Source: Didymella arachidicola
Lineage: Eukaryota; Ascomycota; Dothideomycetes; Pleosporales; Didymellaceae
Direction: 5' to 3'
Assembly (NCBI GenBank): GCA_016630955.3
Contig: CM049987.1
Span: forward strand, 1,984,001-2,048,000
Length of the DNA: 64,000 nt
Part shown: one piece after another, positions 10,633-21,253 of the stretch
How positions within the stretch are numbered: the first letter of the stretch is position 1
Layout: each line of letters opens with the position of its first letter
The notes under the pieces: model-generated
What the model saw: the letters and a program-made list of their open reading frames with translations, nothing else
Databases searched by the model: none
Told to the model about the DNA's origin: nothing
Position numbers and translations under genes: made by a program

Positions 10633-11935
10633 ATGAGCTTCGACGACTATGTGATCGAGGAGGGGTATTGGCGGAACACTCTCGACTTGACCTTTTACAT
10701 GACCCATCACGGACAATTATTCAAATATTCCCACCAGCACATTCACGAAAACCCATCGATAGAGTCGAAAGGATCCTTCCATCAATATGCCGAGTTGCCG
10801 GCAGAGCTGCAGCTGCGCATCATGCAGCATTGCGATGCGTCCACACTCTTCAACTAATGCAAACAACGCGCGACGTACGCGTCGAAGCCACGAAGTTCTT
10901 TTTCTCAGATCCAGCGATTTGGTACCGTCTTCAGGCGGATTTCTTACTCCGAAGTCCCTCAGCTGGCGAGTCGTTGTACGAACCTTGCTTCCTGACCAGT
11001 GTCAAGCAGCTTGAAATTTATTCACCGGATTGGTTCTCTGGTGTTTGGGAGCCTGATCTGCAGGGGAAGAGGTTTCAGTCTCGTGAAGACCGCTCTGAAT
11101 ATGTTGATGAGCACATCAAAGCAAGTATTCGGGCTTTTTGGTGCACGGTACAACGTTTTTGTCCTCAAGTCAGACGCGTCATGTTCACGAGAGACGGAAC
11201 GTCATTTCCTGACGAGAACGTGATGACCGACTGCTTCCAAAGGGTGGCTCAGTCATGTCCGCAAGGTCTTGACGTCTTCTTCTATACGAACGAGCCATCG
11301 AAAGAGGCTGTTTGTTACTGAAGGAAGAGGATGTTGTGGCGATTAAGGGCTAGCGACGAGAAAATTGCTATGGAAATAAGCCCAAAACTCGAAAGTACTC
11401 GAAAGCTCCTGGAATGATCGTTGTCCCACCACAAAAGCCTCATCGCGGGCGCGTAGGAGATTTCATCAAAGCACAAACAATCTGGGAAAAGTATTACAGT
11501 CAGAGCTTTGCAACTGAGTTTTATCGAGCGGCAGCTGTAGAGCAGCACTATTTCCAAGGGTGCCACGAACCTTTTGGCTGCCCAGTTGCTGATTGCGACG
11601 CATGGTTTGATCAGCCCGAGCAATACACCACGCACTTGCTCGCGACCCGCCATGGCAAAGGCGAGATACCGCCTGGAAGAGCTGGAGCCTTAGTCACCGA
11701 AAACACCAAGCTTCGAATAATGTTGGAGCACAAGACCCGAGAATTGCACAATGCATTCTGGAATTGGTGGAGATTGGAAGACTCTCTCAGTGAGCAACGA
11801 ACCATGGCCGAGGTGGAGGTGATGCACCAGTTGGAGCACGATGTGCACTATGCACAAAATAAACCAGTCTCGGAACATGCGTTGTTACAATGGATACACG
11901 AATTCGCGATCAATAACGCAATGTTGACTGCATAA
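10633..11935 (+). pseudogene. Broken F-box / C2H2-like gene
   Basis: One ancestral reading frame runs through three frames. 10633 to about 10850 encodes an F-box start (YAELPAELQLRIMQHCDAST). A one-base shift near 10850 moves it to the frame with LMQTTRDVRVEATKFFFSDP, which runs to about 11412. A TGA at 11319-11321, probably a former Trp codon, interrupts it before RKRMLWRLRASDEKIAMEIS. A second shift near 11412 enters the frame with IVVPPQKPHRGRVGDF and a zinc-finger-like segment CPVADCDAWF...H...H. The order (F-box, PP..RG.VG linker, Cys-Cys-His-His) is that of a large uncharacterised family in Dothideomycetes. Sequencing error could explain one shift but hardly three lesions. Intact homologues act presumably as SCF substrate adaptors, though this is not shown. 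Confidence 0.75.
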
Positions 11936-12407
11936 CAAAAGTCTGTGCGATGCTGCTTCAGCACAATCCTTAAACGAAGGGGTTCGGTAGCTCGCCGACC
12001 ATAAGTATACATACTCACCTTGCGCACTGTTATCCCTGGTACTGGCCAAGGCAGCCACATAACTAGGAAGACTTTTAGGCGAGCTTACGATGATTGCAGG
12101 CAAATAACAAAGAAGTGACTGTGAAAAAGCCCTGTTGGATCGTGCGTGTTATAGTCTTTCTGTGCTTTGCGGAAGCTATATGGGCGCCGACATCCAGCTA
12201 GAAGATTCCCAGAAACCATTAGTTTCAGCATAAGGCTGATGTTAGTTGCTTCGCAGAAGTGAGCACGGTACCGCATACAGAATATGAATTGCAACTGTTA
12301 CGACACTTGCGTAAACTTTCTCGAGAGTGGGCAATCCAAGGTAGTGACATCTGCACTGTGAACTCAAGACAAGGGTATCACATTTCTCGATCATTTTTGC
12401 ACTTCTT
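11936..12407. other. Intergenic region
   Basis: 470 bp between the F-box pseudogene and the 3' end of NOC3. Nothing recognised. Confidence 0.5.
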
Positions 12408-14444
12408 CTACCCCTTCAAAGCCTCCCTGATATTCGCCTCAATGCCCTTTAGCGCCTCCTGCACGCTCGGACTGTAGTGTTTCCTTAGCAATTCACCCTC
12501 CCAGACCGTCGCCGCGAACGCATTACTGCCTTCAAACTCAGGTTTCAGCGCATCGAATACGCCATCTCCTCTTCGCTCCTCGGTATTCCACAGCGGCGCA
12601 ACCTTTTTGCCATGGGCTTTCGATACTCGGTTCAAAAGACCGAGCATCGCTGTGCAGCTCTTCTCCGGCAGCTGCAGCGAGATCGACATCAACTGCTTCG
12701 TAAAGGCTGCGACGCGGATCGGTGGGACGCCGCGCAGCGCGGTGGCAGGTAGGAGGACCGAGGACAAAGAGCGGATGAGCAGGACGATGGTGGTTTGCAC
12801 ATTGATCTTGTTCTGGCTGGGCGCTTGGTGTGTTTCCGGCGCGTTGGGATCGGGTAGATGCAGCGATTTGGACGATAGCTCGATATCGGCGTTCAGAGCA
12901 ACGGGGTGGAGTGTACGGTACAAGTGGGTAATGAAGAAAGTAAGGTCGAGCTTGAGTGTTGAGGCTTGTTTGAGGACGTCTTGTCCTTCAAGAAGTGCAA
13001 AGGCTGTGATAACGCAGAGCAGGGACTCGCGCGACAAATTGCGCTCGGGAGCTTCGTTGTCGTCGTCCTCGTCTTCCTCGGCGTCTTCGTCTTCCGAGAC
13101 GTCGGCTGCAGCGGAGAGCTCGGCGGTAGCGATGATGTCGCGCAGGGCTTCGAGGATATCGCCAAAGAAATCCTGGTTTATAAGATGGGCATAGCGTGCG
13201 AGACCTTCGAGGACGGCACCCATGAGCTTAGGTGAGCGCGCTTTGAGAATGCGGAAGTAGCACACAAAGACAAGCTTGAGAGTCTCAGCTTGCATCCGGT
13301 CACGCTCCTCGTGAGATACGGCAGCGTCAGCTTCCTTGAATTCCTTTTCGATCGCCTTCTTCTCCTTCAGCTCTTTGCGTAACCGCTTTGTCCTGAACTC
13401 GCGCTTTTGCTTGATCTTCTTGCCGTTCATCTGGTCTTCATCTTTCTCGACGGTGTTGTATGAGGCTTTGCGGTGGAATTCGGAGAGGAGTCGTAGGTGT
13501 AGAAACGTATTTAGTACACTTTCGTCGAAATTGTAGTGCTTTGCCTTCATCATCTTGGTCAACAGTGTGACTGCCTCCAGCGAGACATTGCCATCCTCAT
13601 CTTCCTCGAAGAGCTTCTCCAATGCCTCTCTGCACCTTACAAAGTCGGCATCGACACGTCTTGTGCTCAGCTTGCCAATCATGATCTTGATCAGATCGCC
13701 CCGGAAGTTGAAGTGAGGCACCGCAGTCAGCAGGTTGCATGCGCAGCTGGTGGCGACGGTTGCCAGTCCGGCTTTCTGCTCATCACTCGAGCCACTCGCT
13801 TTGCACAACAATGCTAGCAGCTTGACGTACGTCTCGTATCCCGAGACAAGCTTCTGCTCGAAATGACGAAGCTTCTTGACCTCCTTTGACACCTTCTCTC
13901 CCATAGCCTCCTCTGCGATGGGACGAATCCTGTAACCAGGGATCAAATCCTTAAAGATGGTGACCGATGTAGCCAGCGCTAGCTTCTTGACGGTGTTGTT
14001 CTCCGACTCGGCGATCGCAGCCAGCGTCTTCAGCGCGCCGATGTGCTCTTCGGGATCCTCGTTGACCAGGCTCGCTATCCGCGCCAATTCCTCTTTAGCT
14101 TCGAGAATCTGCTGTCTTGCAGGGATCTTGGGCTTTTTTTCTTCCTGCTCAACTTCCATGTTCTCTGCTTCGCCCTCGCTGCCAGAGCCCAGGAAGCTGT
14201 CGGTCTCATCCTCACTCTTGACTTCCACTTCGACGGTCGGCGGTGCGATCCATCCTTCTGTTGTCCTCACAGGCAGTTTATTCTCGCCCTTCTTCTTTTT
14301 CTTGTCGAGTTTTCGCGGTCGGTTCTCGTAATCCTGCTCGAGGTCCCATTTCGCTGCGCTCTTCAGGAAGCTCTGCTTGTGATTACCTGCTGGCGCATCT
14401 TCCCAAGGCGGTGACAGCTTTCTCCTCTTCTCGGGGCGTGACAT
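12408..14444 (-). CDS. NOC3: Nucleolar complex protein 3
   Basis: Single exon, 678 residues from the ATG at 14444 (MSRPEKRRKLSPPWED); upstream in-frame codons lack an ATG that fits. The region around residues 125-260 (LARIASLVNEDPEEHIGALK, LALATSVTIFKDLIPGYRIR, KLRHFEQKLVSGYETYVKLL) is the hallmark of the NOC3 family. The C-terminal half carries the CBF/Mak21-like helical repeats (VLLIRSLSSVLLPATALRG, IRVAAFTKQLMSISLQLPEK). In yeast Noc3 pairs with Noc2 to carry late pre-60S particles from nucleoplasm to pore, and also loads MCM helicase. Acidic (DVSEDEDAEEDEDDDNEAP) and Lys-rich stretches are typical of nucleolar proteins. Size matches yeast (663). Confidence 0.93.
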   Translation of the reverse strand: MSRPEKRRKLSPPWEDAPAGNHKQSFLKSAAKWDLEQDYENRPRKLDKKKKKGENKLPVRTTEGWIAPPTVEVEVKSEDETDSFLGSGSEGEAENMEVEQEEKKPKIPARQQILEAKEELARIASLVNEDPEEHIGALKTLAAIAESENNTVKKLALATSVTIFKDLIPGYRIRPIAEEAMGEKVSKEVKKLRHFEQKLVSGYETYVKLLALLCKASGSSDEQKAGLATVATSCACNLLTAVPHFNFRGDLIKIMIGKLSTRRVDADFVRCREALEKLFEEDEDGNVSLEAVTLLTKMMKAKHYNFDESVLNTFLHLRLLSEFHRKASYNTVEKDEDQMNGKKIKQKREFRTKRLRKELKEKKAIEKEFKEADAAVSHEERDRMQAETLKLVFVCYFRILKARSPKLMGAVLEGLARYAHLINQDFFGDILEALRDIIATAELSAAADVSEDEDAEEDEDDDNEAPERNLSRESLLCVITAFALLEGQDVLKQASTLKLDLTFFITHLYRTLHPVALNADIELSSKSLHLPDPNAPETHQAPSQNKINVQTTIVLLIRSLSSVLLPATALRGVPPIRVAAFTKQLMSISLQLPEKSCTAMLGLLNRVSKAHGKKVAPLWNTEERRGDGVFDALKPEFEGSNAFAATVWEGELLRKHYSPSVQEALKGIEANIREALKG

Positions 14445-14637
14445 GGTGCTATTGAGCTCTCGTAAGCGAACGTGAGATAGAAGCAGCGCTGAGCGTTGCG
14501 CACATGCGCTCGCAAACTGTTTCGAACTTTTTGGCGGCCCGCTGCGGCAGAATTCGTGCCCCACAAAAGTTTCCGGCGCAACTTTGGAAAGAGCGACTCG
14601 AACTTCTCGCAGCAGCCAAACCACACCAAACTACACA
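14445..14637. promoter_or_regulatory. Bidirectional promoter NOC3/NIP7
   Basis: The 193 bp between two divergent start codons serve both NOC3 and NIP7, two 60S assembly factors. No clear TATA box is visible, and I found no exact RRPE or PAC motif. The assignment rests on the geometry alone. Confidence 0.6.
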
Positions 14638-15244
14638 ATGAGGCCGCTTACCGAACCCGAGACAAAAGTGCTGTTCGAGAAGCTCGCAACCTATTGCGGG
14701 AAAGGCATCTCGAACCTGATCGCCGACCCGGCTGGCGGTAACGACCGCAATGTCTTCCGCGTCCAGGTACATATCTTCACAAACTCTTCATACATGTATG
14801 CTAATAAATGCGCAGGGCTCAAGATGCTACTATGTTCGTGAATCGCTCGCCAACTTCGCCACCTCCGTAGCCCGCGACAACCTCCTCTCTCTGGGTATCT
14901 GCCTCGGAAAATTCACAAAGACCGGCAAATTCCGCCTCCACGTCACTGCGCTGTCCGTGATCGCACCACACGCGCGCTACAAGGTCTGGGTTAAGGCAAA
15001 CGGCGAGATGCCGTACTTGTACGGCGGAAATGTACTGAAGGCGCACGTGGGAAGGTGGAGTGAGGACTGCCCAGAGCACCAGGGTGTCGTGGTGCTGAGC
15101 ATGAATGATACACCGCTTGGTTTCGGTGTGAGTGCGAGGAGTACGGCAGAGGCAAGGAAGCTGGATCCCACTGGTATCGTCACATTCAGACAGGCAGATA
15201 TCGGAGAGTATCTGCGCGAGGAAGATACACTATTCACAACTTGA
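14638..15244 (+). CDS. NIP7: 60S ribosome assembly factor Nip7
   Basis: Exons 14638-14766 and 14816-15244 (49-nt intron, donor GTACAT, branch CTAAT, acceptor GCAG) give 185 residues, close to the 181 of yeast Nip7. It starts MRPLTEPETKVLFEKLATYC. The middle holds GSRCYYVRESLANFA and LGICLGKFTKTGKFRLH. The C-terminal PUA domain (YKVWVKANGEMPYLYGGNVL, GVVVLSMNDTPLGFGVSARS) is intact and binds pre-rRNA. Nip7 acts with Nop8 and others in pre-60S particles and 27S processing. It shares its upstream region with NOC3. Confidence 0.95.
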
Positions 15245-15922
15245 GAACAGAGAAGGGCGTGCAAGTAACCCCAAGAAAACGGCGTTCAGGAAAAAATGGT
15301 ACCAAAGCATCGCGACAAGCTTGTTTATGGTGCAGCTAGGCGTATGTGCGCCCAGCCTATGAGCTCTTCGGTGTCAAGAGAAGCACAGATCACATGCGCT
15401 TGCAGCGTATGCTGGCGTCGGCGAGATTACATAGAAAGAAGAAGAAAGCAAGAAGAATATACCCAGCATTGAATTCTTCCACCTCCCGGACATCACACGG
15501 ATGAATCATAGGTACAACCAACACTACAACTGTGAAACATGTTTGAAGAACGTATCTAAGGCTGGCAAAGGAAACACCCATCATATCGTTGCATACACAC
15601 AGCATATACAAAAAGACAAAAACATACAACAGCGGGTATTCGCTAGTGGTCACCCACCTAACTACTAATCCGCCGGTACGTTGCTTAAATAGGGCTGAGC
15701 GAACGGGAAGCCTTGTTTTCAACGTCCTATGGTCGTATGTGGAGGTAATGTCGATAAGTCACTAATATATTGTCAACTGATCACCCAGTACATCCATCCA
15801 CCACACATCTCCACCGTCCAACCTTCTGCAACGCAAAATACAAGAAGAACACGGATCCGCCTCTAAATCTGAGCGCTTGACGCAGCAGGCTTGTTCCCAC
15901 AAGCAGCAGACTTCTTCTTAGA
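15245..15922. other. Intergenic region
   Basis: About 680 bp downstream of NIP7. A 110-codon open frame on the minus strand has no ATG context or composition that supports a gene. Nothing else recognised. Confidence 0.5.
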
Positions 15923-16301
15923 CTATTTCGGAGGCAAATCACATGCATCTTTCTCCTCAGCGATCTTTCCCCCGATGAATACCTGCTGCAGTCATGATAA
16001 GATGTTCTCACGGTCCTCGGGGCTCCTATTGTCATATTCGCCATGAGTTTGGGCCAACATCAAAGCGCTTCGACCCTCCTTGTCTTCGCAGGCAGGGTTT
16101 GCGCCGTGGTTCAACAGTACATCTACGGCCCAAGACACTTCCGCGTTGACTGGGTAGTGCAAAGCGGTAGTGCAGAGCGTTCTGCGCCTTTACGCCAGCC
16201 TTTTCGTTCACAAGGACGCCTTGACCGTCAGAAGAATAGTTGACTGGCAGCTTGCGGGTAGATCTTGAGTTGTCGCTCTGAGATAGCCATAAAGATGCCA
16301 C
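15923..16301 (-). pseudogene. Ankyrin-repeat protein fragment
   Basis: The minus strand reads as ankyrin repeats with lesions. One frame gives VNYSSDGQGVLVNEK and NALHYRFALP. After a one-base shift near 16170 the frame gives VSWAVDVLLNHGANPACEDK and GRSALMLAQTHGEYDN, the classical helix-turn-helix and loop of an ankyrin unit. A TGA at 15992-15994 sits where Trp is likely (NILS-stop-LQQVF), and the frame ends at 15923. No intact 5' part is visible, because the fragment meets a kinase-like fragment on the other strand at about 16290. I infer a truncated, dead gene. Confidence 0.7.
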
Positions 16302-16881
16302 GCGCTGTGTTACAGCTCTGTACAGCGGGTTGGCTGCATAAAAGCCTTCGCGCCGATCACATCATCTTTCTTGGTTCCAAGGATGCAGCATCGGAAGCCC
16401 TTTTGCAGAGCACTCCGTACCTCATCGGCTTTGGAAACGCCAGGCTGGACACTGCCATAGCAGCTTTCTCACAGCTTCCGGACATAGAGCATCTCAATGG
16501 GCTCTACAGGCACCCACAAGCGCGGGGTACCGGACGAGAATGCTGTAGGAAGCAGTTTGATATCTATGCACTGGGGCGTATCCTCCTGGAGATCGGTATG
16601 TTAAAGCGGCTTGCCAATGTCATAGAAGAATTCCTAGATGCCGGATTTGGAAAGGTGTTCGGGCTTTGATCGACCACGACGGGCACTATCATGTCCCATC
16701 TTTACTTGACATTGGACAGCAAGAACAGCTACGGACGCAGCTTCGCCATTCTGCCGGGGTTGCGTATGCGGAGGCATATATTGAAATTGTCCTGAAGAAC
16801 TGGAATGGACAATTAGAGTCTGATATCTCGTTGGACGCATATCATGCTATCCCCAGTCGTCTCCAGCAATGCGAATGCTGA
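16289..16881 (+). pseudogene. Fragment of a HeLo/NLR-associated kinase-like protein
   Basis: Two frames make one protein. From about 16290 come LCTAGWLHKSLRADHIIFLG, YLIGFGNARLD and DIEHLNGLYRHPQARG, then FDIYALGRILLEIG. After a one-base shift near 16650 the frame continues with ALIDHDGHYHVPSLLDIG and ends near 16881. This is the C-lobe of a kinase-like domain common in fungal proteins with HeLo or prion-inhibition N-termini. The HKSLR...IIF segment replaces the HRD...N catalytic loop, so even the intact relative would probably be an inactive kinase. The N-terminal domain and N-lobe are missing. Confidence 0.65.
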
Positions 16882-17421
16882 GAGTTTGTTGCGATTGAAA
16901 GGGTATTGAGACAAGATTCATCGTTCGGTCTGTTCCGGGTCGATCCATGCTTTGTATCGTCTGGTGGAAATGAGTTTCATGTCTGTCTCGTGGACTCTGT
17001 TGTCGCGCTGCGAAGTGGCAAGAGTGAGCGATATGACTGAACCGCAAACTCGACTCGCAGGTATTATGCCGCGTAGTGGGTCAGCTACAGCTCAATTTGA
17101 ACATGAACTTGATACTCTCGTATGAATTGATGAAGGATGGAACGACACCTCGGCCGCCGGCGGTTCCTGGCATCAACGGGCGCTAGCGCGTGGCTTGGGG
17201 GAGCAAGTGCCACAAGCAACCCACTTGCCATCTCGGTCTACGTCAGCAAACACGTTGCAACTTCGCAACACAATTGGCTGCGCGTACTACAAGGTCTCAT
17301 TGATCCCTTCAACTGCTTACCTCACATCAAGTTCTGCATGCTGAGCGTTTCGTCGATGTATACACGTGTTTCCCGGTAGTTCACGCTTTCACCTGTCCGC
17401 TCGGGGCACCTTTACTCCACT
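16882..17421. other. Intergenic region upstream of ALG5
   Basis: 540 bp holding the ALG5 promoter. No other gene recognised. Confidence 0.5.
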
Positions 17422-18763
17422 ATGTCGAACCGCGCCTTCGACACGTCGAAACTGGGTGCTGGGTATGGCTTCGAGAGCTTCCCTCAGAGAAAGGTCGAAC
17501 TGCCGCCTACTTGGGCCATTCTGTTTGGACTGGCCTTCTTGGTGTGTGCATTAATGTTCTGGGTGAGTATTGAATGCGACAGGTCCTACACAGCAACGCT
17601 AACAAATGCGCAGACCTACATGGCCCTCACGCTATTCGCACCCTCGCCCCGAAACCCGCGACCTTCTGAGAAGCAATATATTACCATACTTCCGGATGGT
17701 ACGAAGAGCGCGCCAAAGCAATTGCCATGTTGGCTCGACAAGTGGGCAGCAGAGAAGGAGCTTGCGAAGAAGGAGGCTGCGAAAGCACCAGGGACTAAGG
17801 TCGTCATCCCACCGCAGATGCCTATTGAAGAAGCAGAGCTCTTCATGACTGTTGTGGTTCCCGCTTTCAACGAAGAGGAGCGCATGGGCGGCATGCTTGA
17901 AGAAGCTGTAGACTATCTGCAGAGCGAGTATGGCTCGGCCCATGAAGGCACAAAAGGCAGCGACAAGGAAAAGGGCTGGGAGATCCTGATTGTTAGCGAC
18001 GGCAGCACAGACGGCACCGTTGACAAGGCGTTGGAATTCGCCAAGGAACATCAGTTGAGCGAGCACCCAGTACCAGTCGCTGGCCCATGGACGAAGAACG
18101 GCACTGAGATGACACTCCCCTCAACACATATCCCTCACGGCAGTATCCGTGTCATTACCCTGGAAGAGAATCGGGGCAAGGGCGGGGCGGTTACACATGG
18201 CATGAGACACGCCAGAGGACAGTACATCGTCTTTGCGGACGCAGACGGCGCGAGTCGATTCAGCGACCTTGGTAAGCTGGTGGAAGGCTGCAAGAAGGTC
18301 GAGGATACCGATGGGCGCGGTGTTGCCATTGGTAGCCGAGCCCATCTGGTCGGCAGCGAGGCTGTCGTCAAGGTACGTTGCACAATTGCTGGCATGATGC
18401 ACCTGCTGACGTCCGCAGCGCTCCAAGCTTCGCAACTTCCTCATGTACTCCTTCCACCTCCTGCTCCGCGTCATGACACCAGCCGCGACCGCGCGCATCA
18501 AGGATACGCAGTGTGGCTTCAAACTCTTTTCTAGACCGGCGCTACCCTACATTGTACCATATATGCACTCTGAAGGTTGGATTTTCGATGTCGAAATGCT
18601 CATGCTGGCCGAGAGCGCTGATATCGCTATGATCGAGGTTGCCATAGGGTGGAAGGAGGTTATGGGAAGTAAGCTGAATGTTATCTGGGATAGCATTGGC
18701 ATGGCTTGGGGGTTGGCGCTGTTGAGGGTGTGCTGGCTTGTTGGCATATGGCAGAGAGATTAG
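17422..18763 (+). CDS. ALG5: Dolichyl-phosphate beta-glucosyltransferase
   Basis: Exons 17422-17562, 17614-18372 and 18419-18763 (introns 51 and 46 nt) give 414 residues. An N-terminal membrane anchor (about residues 30-55, WAILFGLAFLVCALMFW joined to TYMALTLFAP) is followed by a GT2-family catalytic domain. Its landmarks are VVVPAFNEEERMGGMLEEAV, EILIVSDGSTDGT, NRGKGGAVTHGMRHARGQYI and the metal-binding FADADGA. The C-terminal part has KDTQCGFKLFSR and EGWIFDVEMLMLAE, typical of Alg5. The enzyme makes dolichyl-P-glucose on the cytosolic face of the ER for N-glycan assembly. Intron 1 is a multiple of three and free of stops, so its retention would insert 17 residues into the membrane anchor. 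Confidence 0.93.
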
Positions 18764-21253
18764 AGCATGACGCAGAGAATGGAGAGACAGCATGTAAAAA
18801 GCCCCCCGGCCTCGATTTCAACCTCAGACACTCGGCACAACTAGTATCAAGTCACCGAGTCACTGACTGTCGAATACACCAAACACGTGATGAGGCTCAA
18901 CAGCAAACATCCATTGGGAAAACGATGCGAGCGATACGAGACAACGCACTCCACAATCGAAATACCGCGAACAGATTTCTCATTTTAACTCAGCTTGTGC
19001 GGCGGGCATGCGCTGACCGGTTCACTGTACGCCTGTACGCCAGCGCAGAGTGCAGGGAAGCTGCATTAGCACCAATGCAAGACGTGGTGGCTGGTGGAGG
19101 AACTGTCAGCAAGGATACGTGAACACCACGCCCGAACTCTTGGCCCCGGCTCGCACATAACGAGCTAGGTCTCCTGCGTCGCGTCTATTGCAGGATTTGC
19201 GAAAATCGAGCTTTCACACGTCTGTCCTGGATCTCGAAGGTGTCATGATAGTTCGTAGTTGCGCGCTGCAACAGACATCATTAAATTCATCGACAGTGTT
19301 CCAGTCACATCAATCTCTGGGGAGCAAGTCAGACTCGCTCTGGGTGCAAAAGTATGGGTGCCAAACCTGGTAAGTGCTTGCGTACCGGATCTACGTACAC
19401 TTCACCTTCGCCTGTCCCGATCGGGATCCGCAGTAATGGGATGCTACCTTTTGTATGGTAAAGCTTACCATTGGTCCTTATTCAGTTGGCATCTCGAGAC
19501 CTGGCACTGTAGTTCTGCCGTCCCTTAGCAGACGGGGGTTGGTGCTACCTCAAGCGATCAGACAAACACACACACACATTGATCGGGCGCTGAGGCGAAC
19601 ACAAACGCATCAAAATGCCACGTAAGCATGACAGGTCCTTCATGTTATGTCAATATTGAGGTGCGCGCACCTCGCCGGCGACTTCAACACTCATCACGTC
19701 TACTTCGCGACTTCTTCACAAACGTTGCATATTTGATCACGCTGGCCAATCAAGCCCTTGCTCGCATACATCATGCCTGTACCTATGTACAGTTGTACTC
19801 CTGCGGGCCTGCAGCCGCAAGATCTCGCCTCAGCCTCAGCCACAGACTGTGCCGAAACAATCTCGTACGTTCAAACCTCGTGAGCCTTCCCCAGACTTCA
19901 ACTAAACGGGAGCCAGCAGCACAAAAGCGGACTGCTCTTGCTCCCAGACGAGTGGTCATCCGAGAACAGTCCCGGGGTCGAGCGGAAAATTATCGCAATC
20001 AACATCGAAGACTCACAACACCGCCATGCGGCAAGGAGACTTTGCGTACATCGGCGCGCAATTCGAGGTCGCGACCTGAGTGGTTTACGGATGGCAACGA
20101 TGTCGGTGCACCTTTTGTCATGGCTCAACTGTCTGTTTATCAAACAAATAATCAAGAATCATATCAAGCGACGCAGTGACTGCCCGCTGTTGGCCAATGA
20201 GTGGTGTGTGACTTGCCTCATTTGGACCCGAGCCTCTTCAGTATCCTCAACTTACCCTTTCCTCTTTTCCATTGCGCTCGAGATAACCAACTCTCGTGTC
20301 CCGAAAACAACGATGCAAACACTGATCCAAAAACTGCCTGATGTGAGAGAACTTTGCAAAGCTCACATCCACGTTTTCGGGGAATACTGGAAGCTTCGCT
20401 ACACCGAAGTACCTGTCGTTGTCTTCTTACAAGACGACTACAAACTCAGTACCCTCAAAGACGGTTTCAATTAGATACACTGACCTGTCAGCAATATGGC
20501 TTTGGGCGAAGAATGTATGCTTCCAGATCGACCAATCGTCCATTGATTGTGTTCAATCCAATTTAGAAACGTATCGAGCGGCTCAGATTCACACGTATTA
20601 AGCACAATGGTAGACAAGTATTCGACCTCCACTGTTCCCTACCACCAAACCCTCTACACGCTAGACGAATTGAGCTGAAATACCACTGGGAGGGTACCAA
20701 CAGGGCAAAGCAACTCTTCCACGCTCTTCACAACAGTAGTGATCATCTCTGTAATCTCTTCTCCACATGACCAGTTAGAAACCTGACTGACACTATCCCC
20801 GCCCCCACTGTCATTCTTCGCGGCATAGTCCGAACAGGATGTATCAGAGATCACTGACGATGATAGCAGTCAAGTTCAAGCATATCTATGGCACCACCAG
20901 AGACTCATCGTACGTTCGTCTCACGCTACTCGACCGTAAGAATGAAAGAAGCTCAAGGGCATCCCGCGTGAATGCCGATTGCTCATGCGCCCAAGGCGCC
21001 AAACACCGAATCGAGAGAAGAGCCGTAAATTGACGCCATTTTTACCAAACGGCAGTCTTCTCAGAAGTTGACAATGCTGAGCTTGGATATATTGGCGCTC
21101 AGTTCAATGCCAAGCAGCAGAGTCGCAACGCTACTCAGTAGGTCATAATCAGCATATTCATATCTTGTTGCTTAGACTTGAAATCAACATAACGAAATCG
21201 AAAAAGGACATCATATGATACTACGGTCTCTGAGAGAATATATCATCGGCCAT
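18764..21253. other. 2.5-kb region without recognisable genes
   Basis: No intact gene is supported. A short CA run lies at about 19565-19577. Open frames exist (up to 183 codons on the plus strand at 19628) but none has a convincing start, composition or family match. Two short stretches read alike: YIGAQFE near 20047 and YIGAQFN near 21088. They may be relics of a duplicated gene, but this is weak. Confidence 0.5.
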
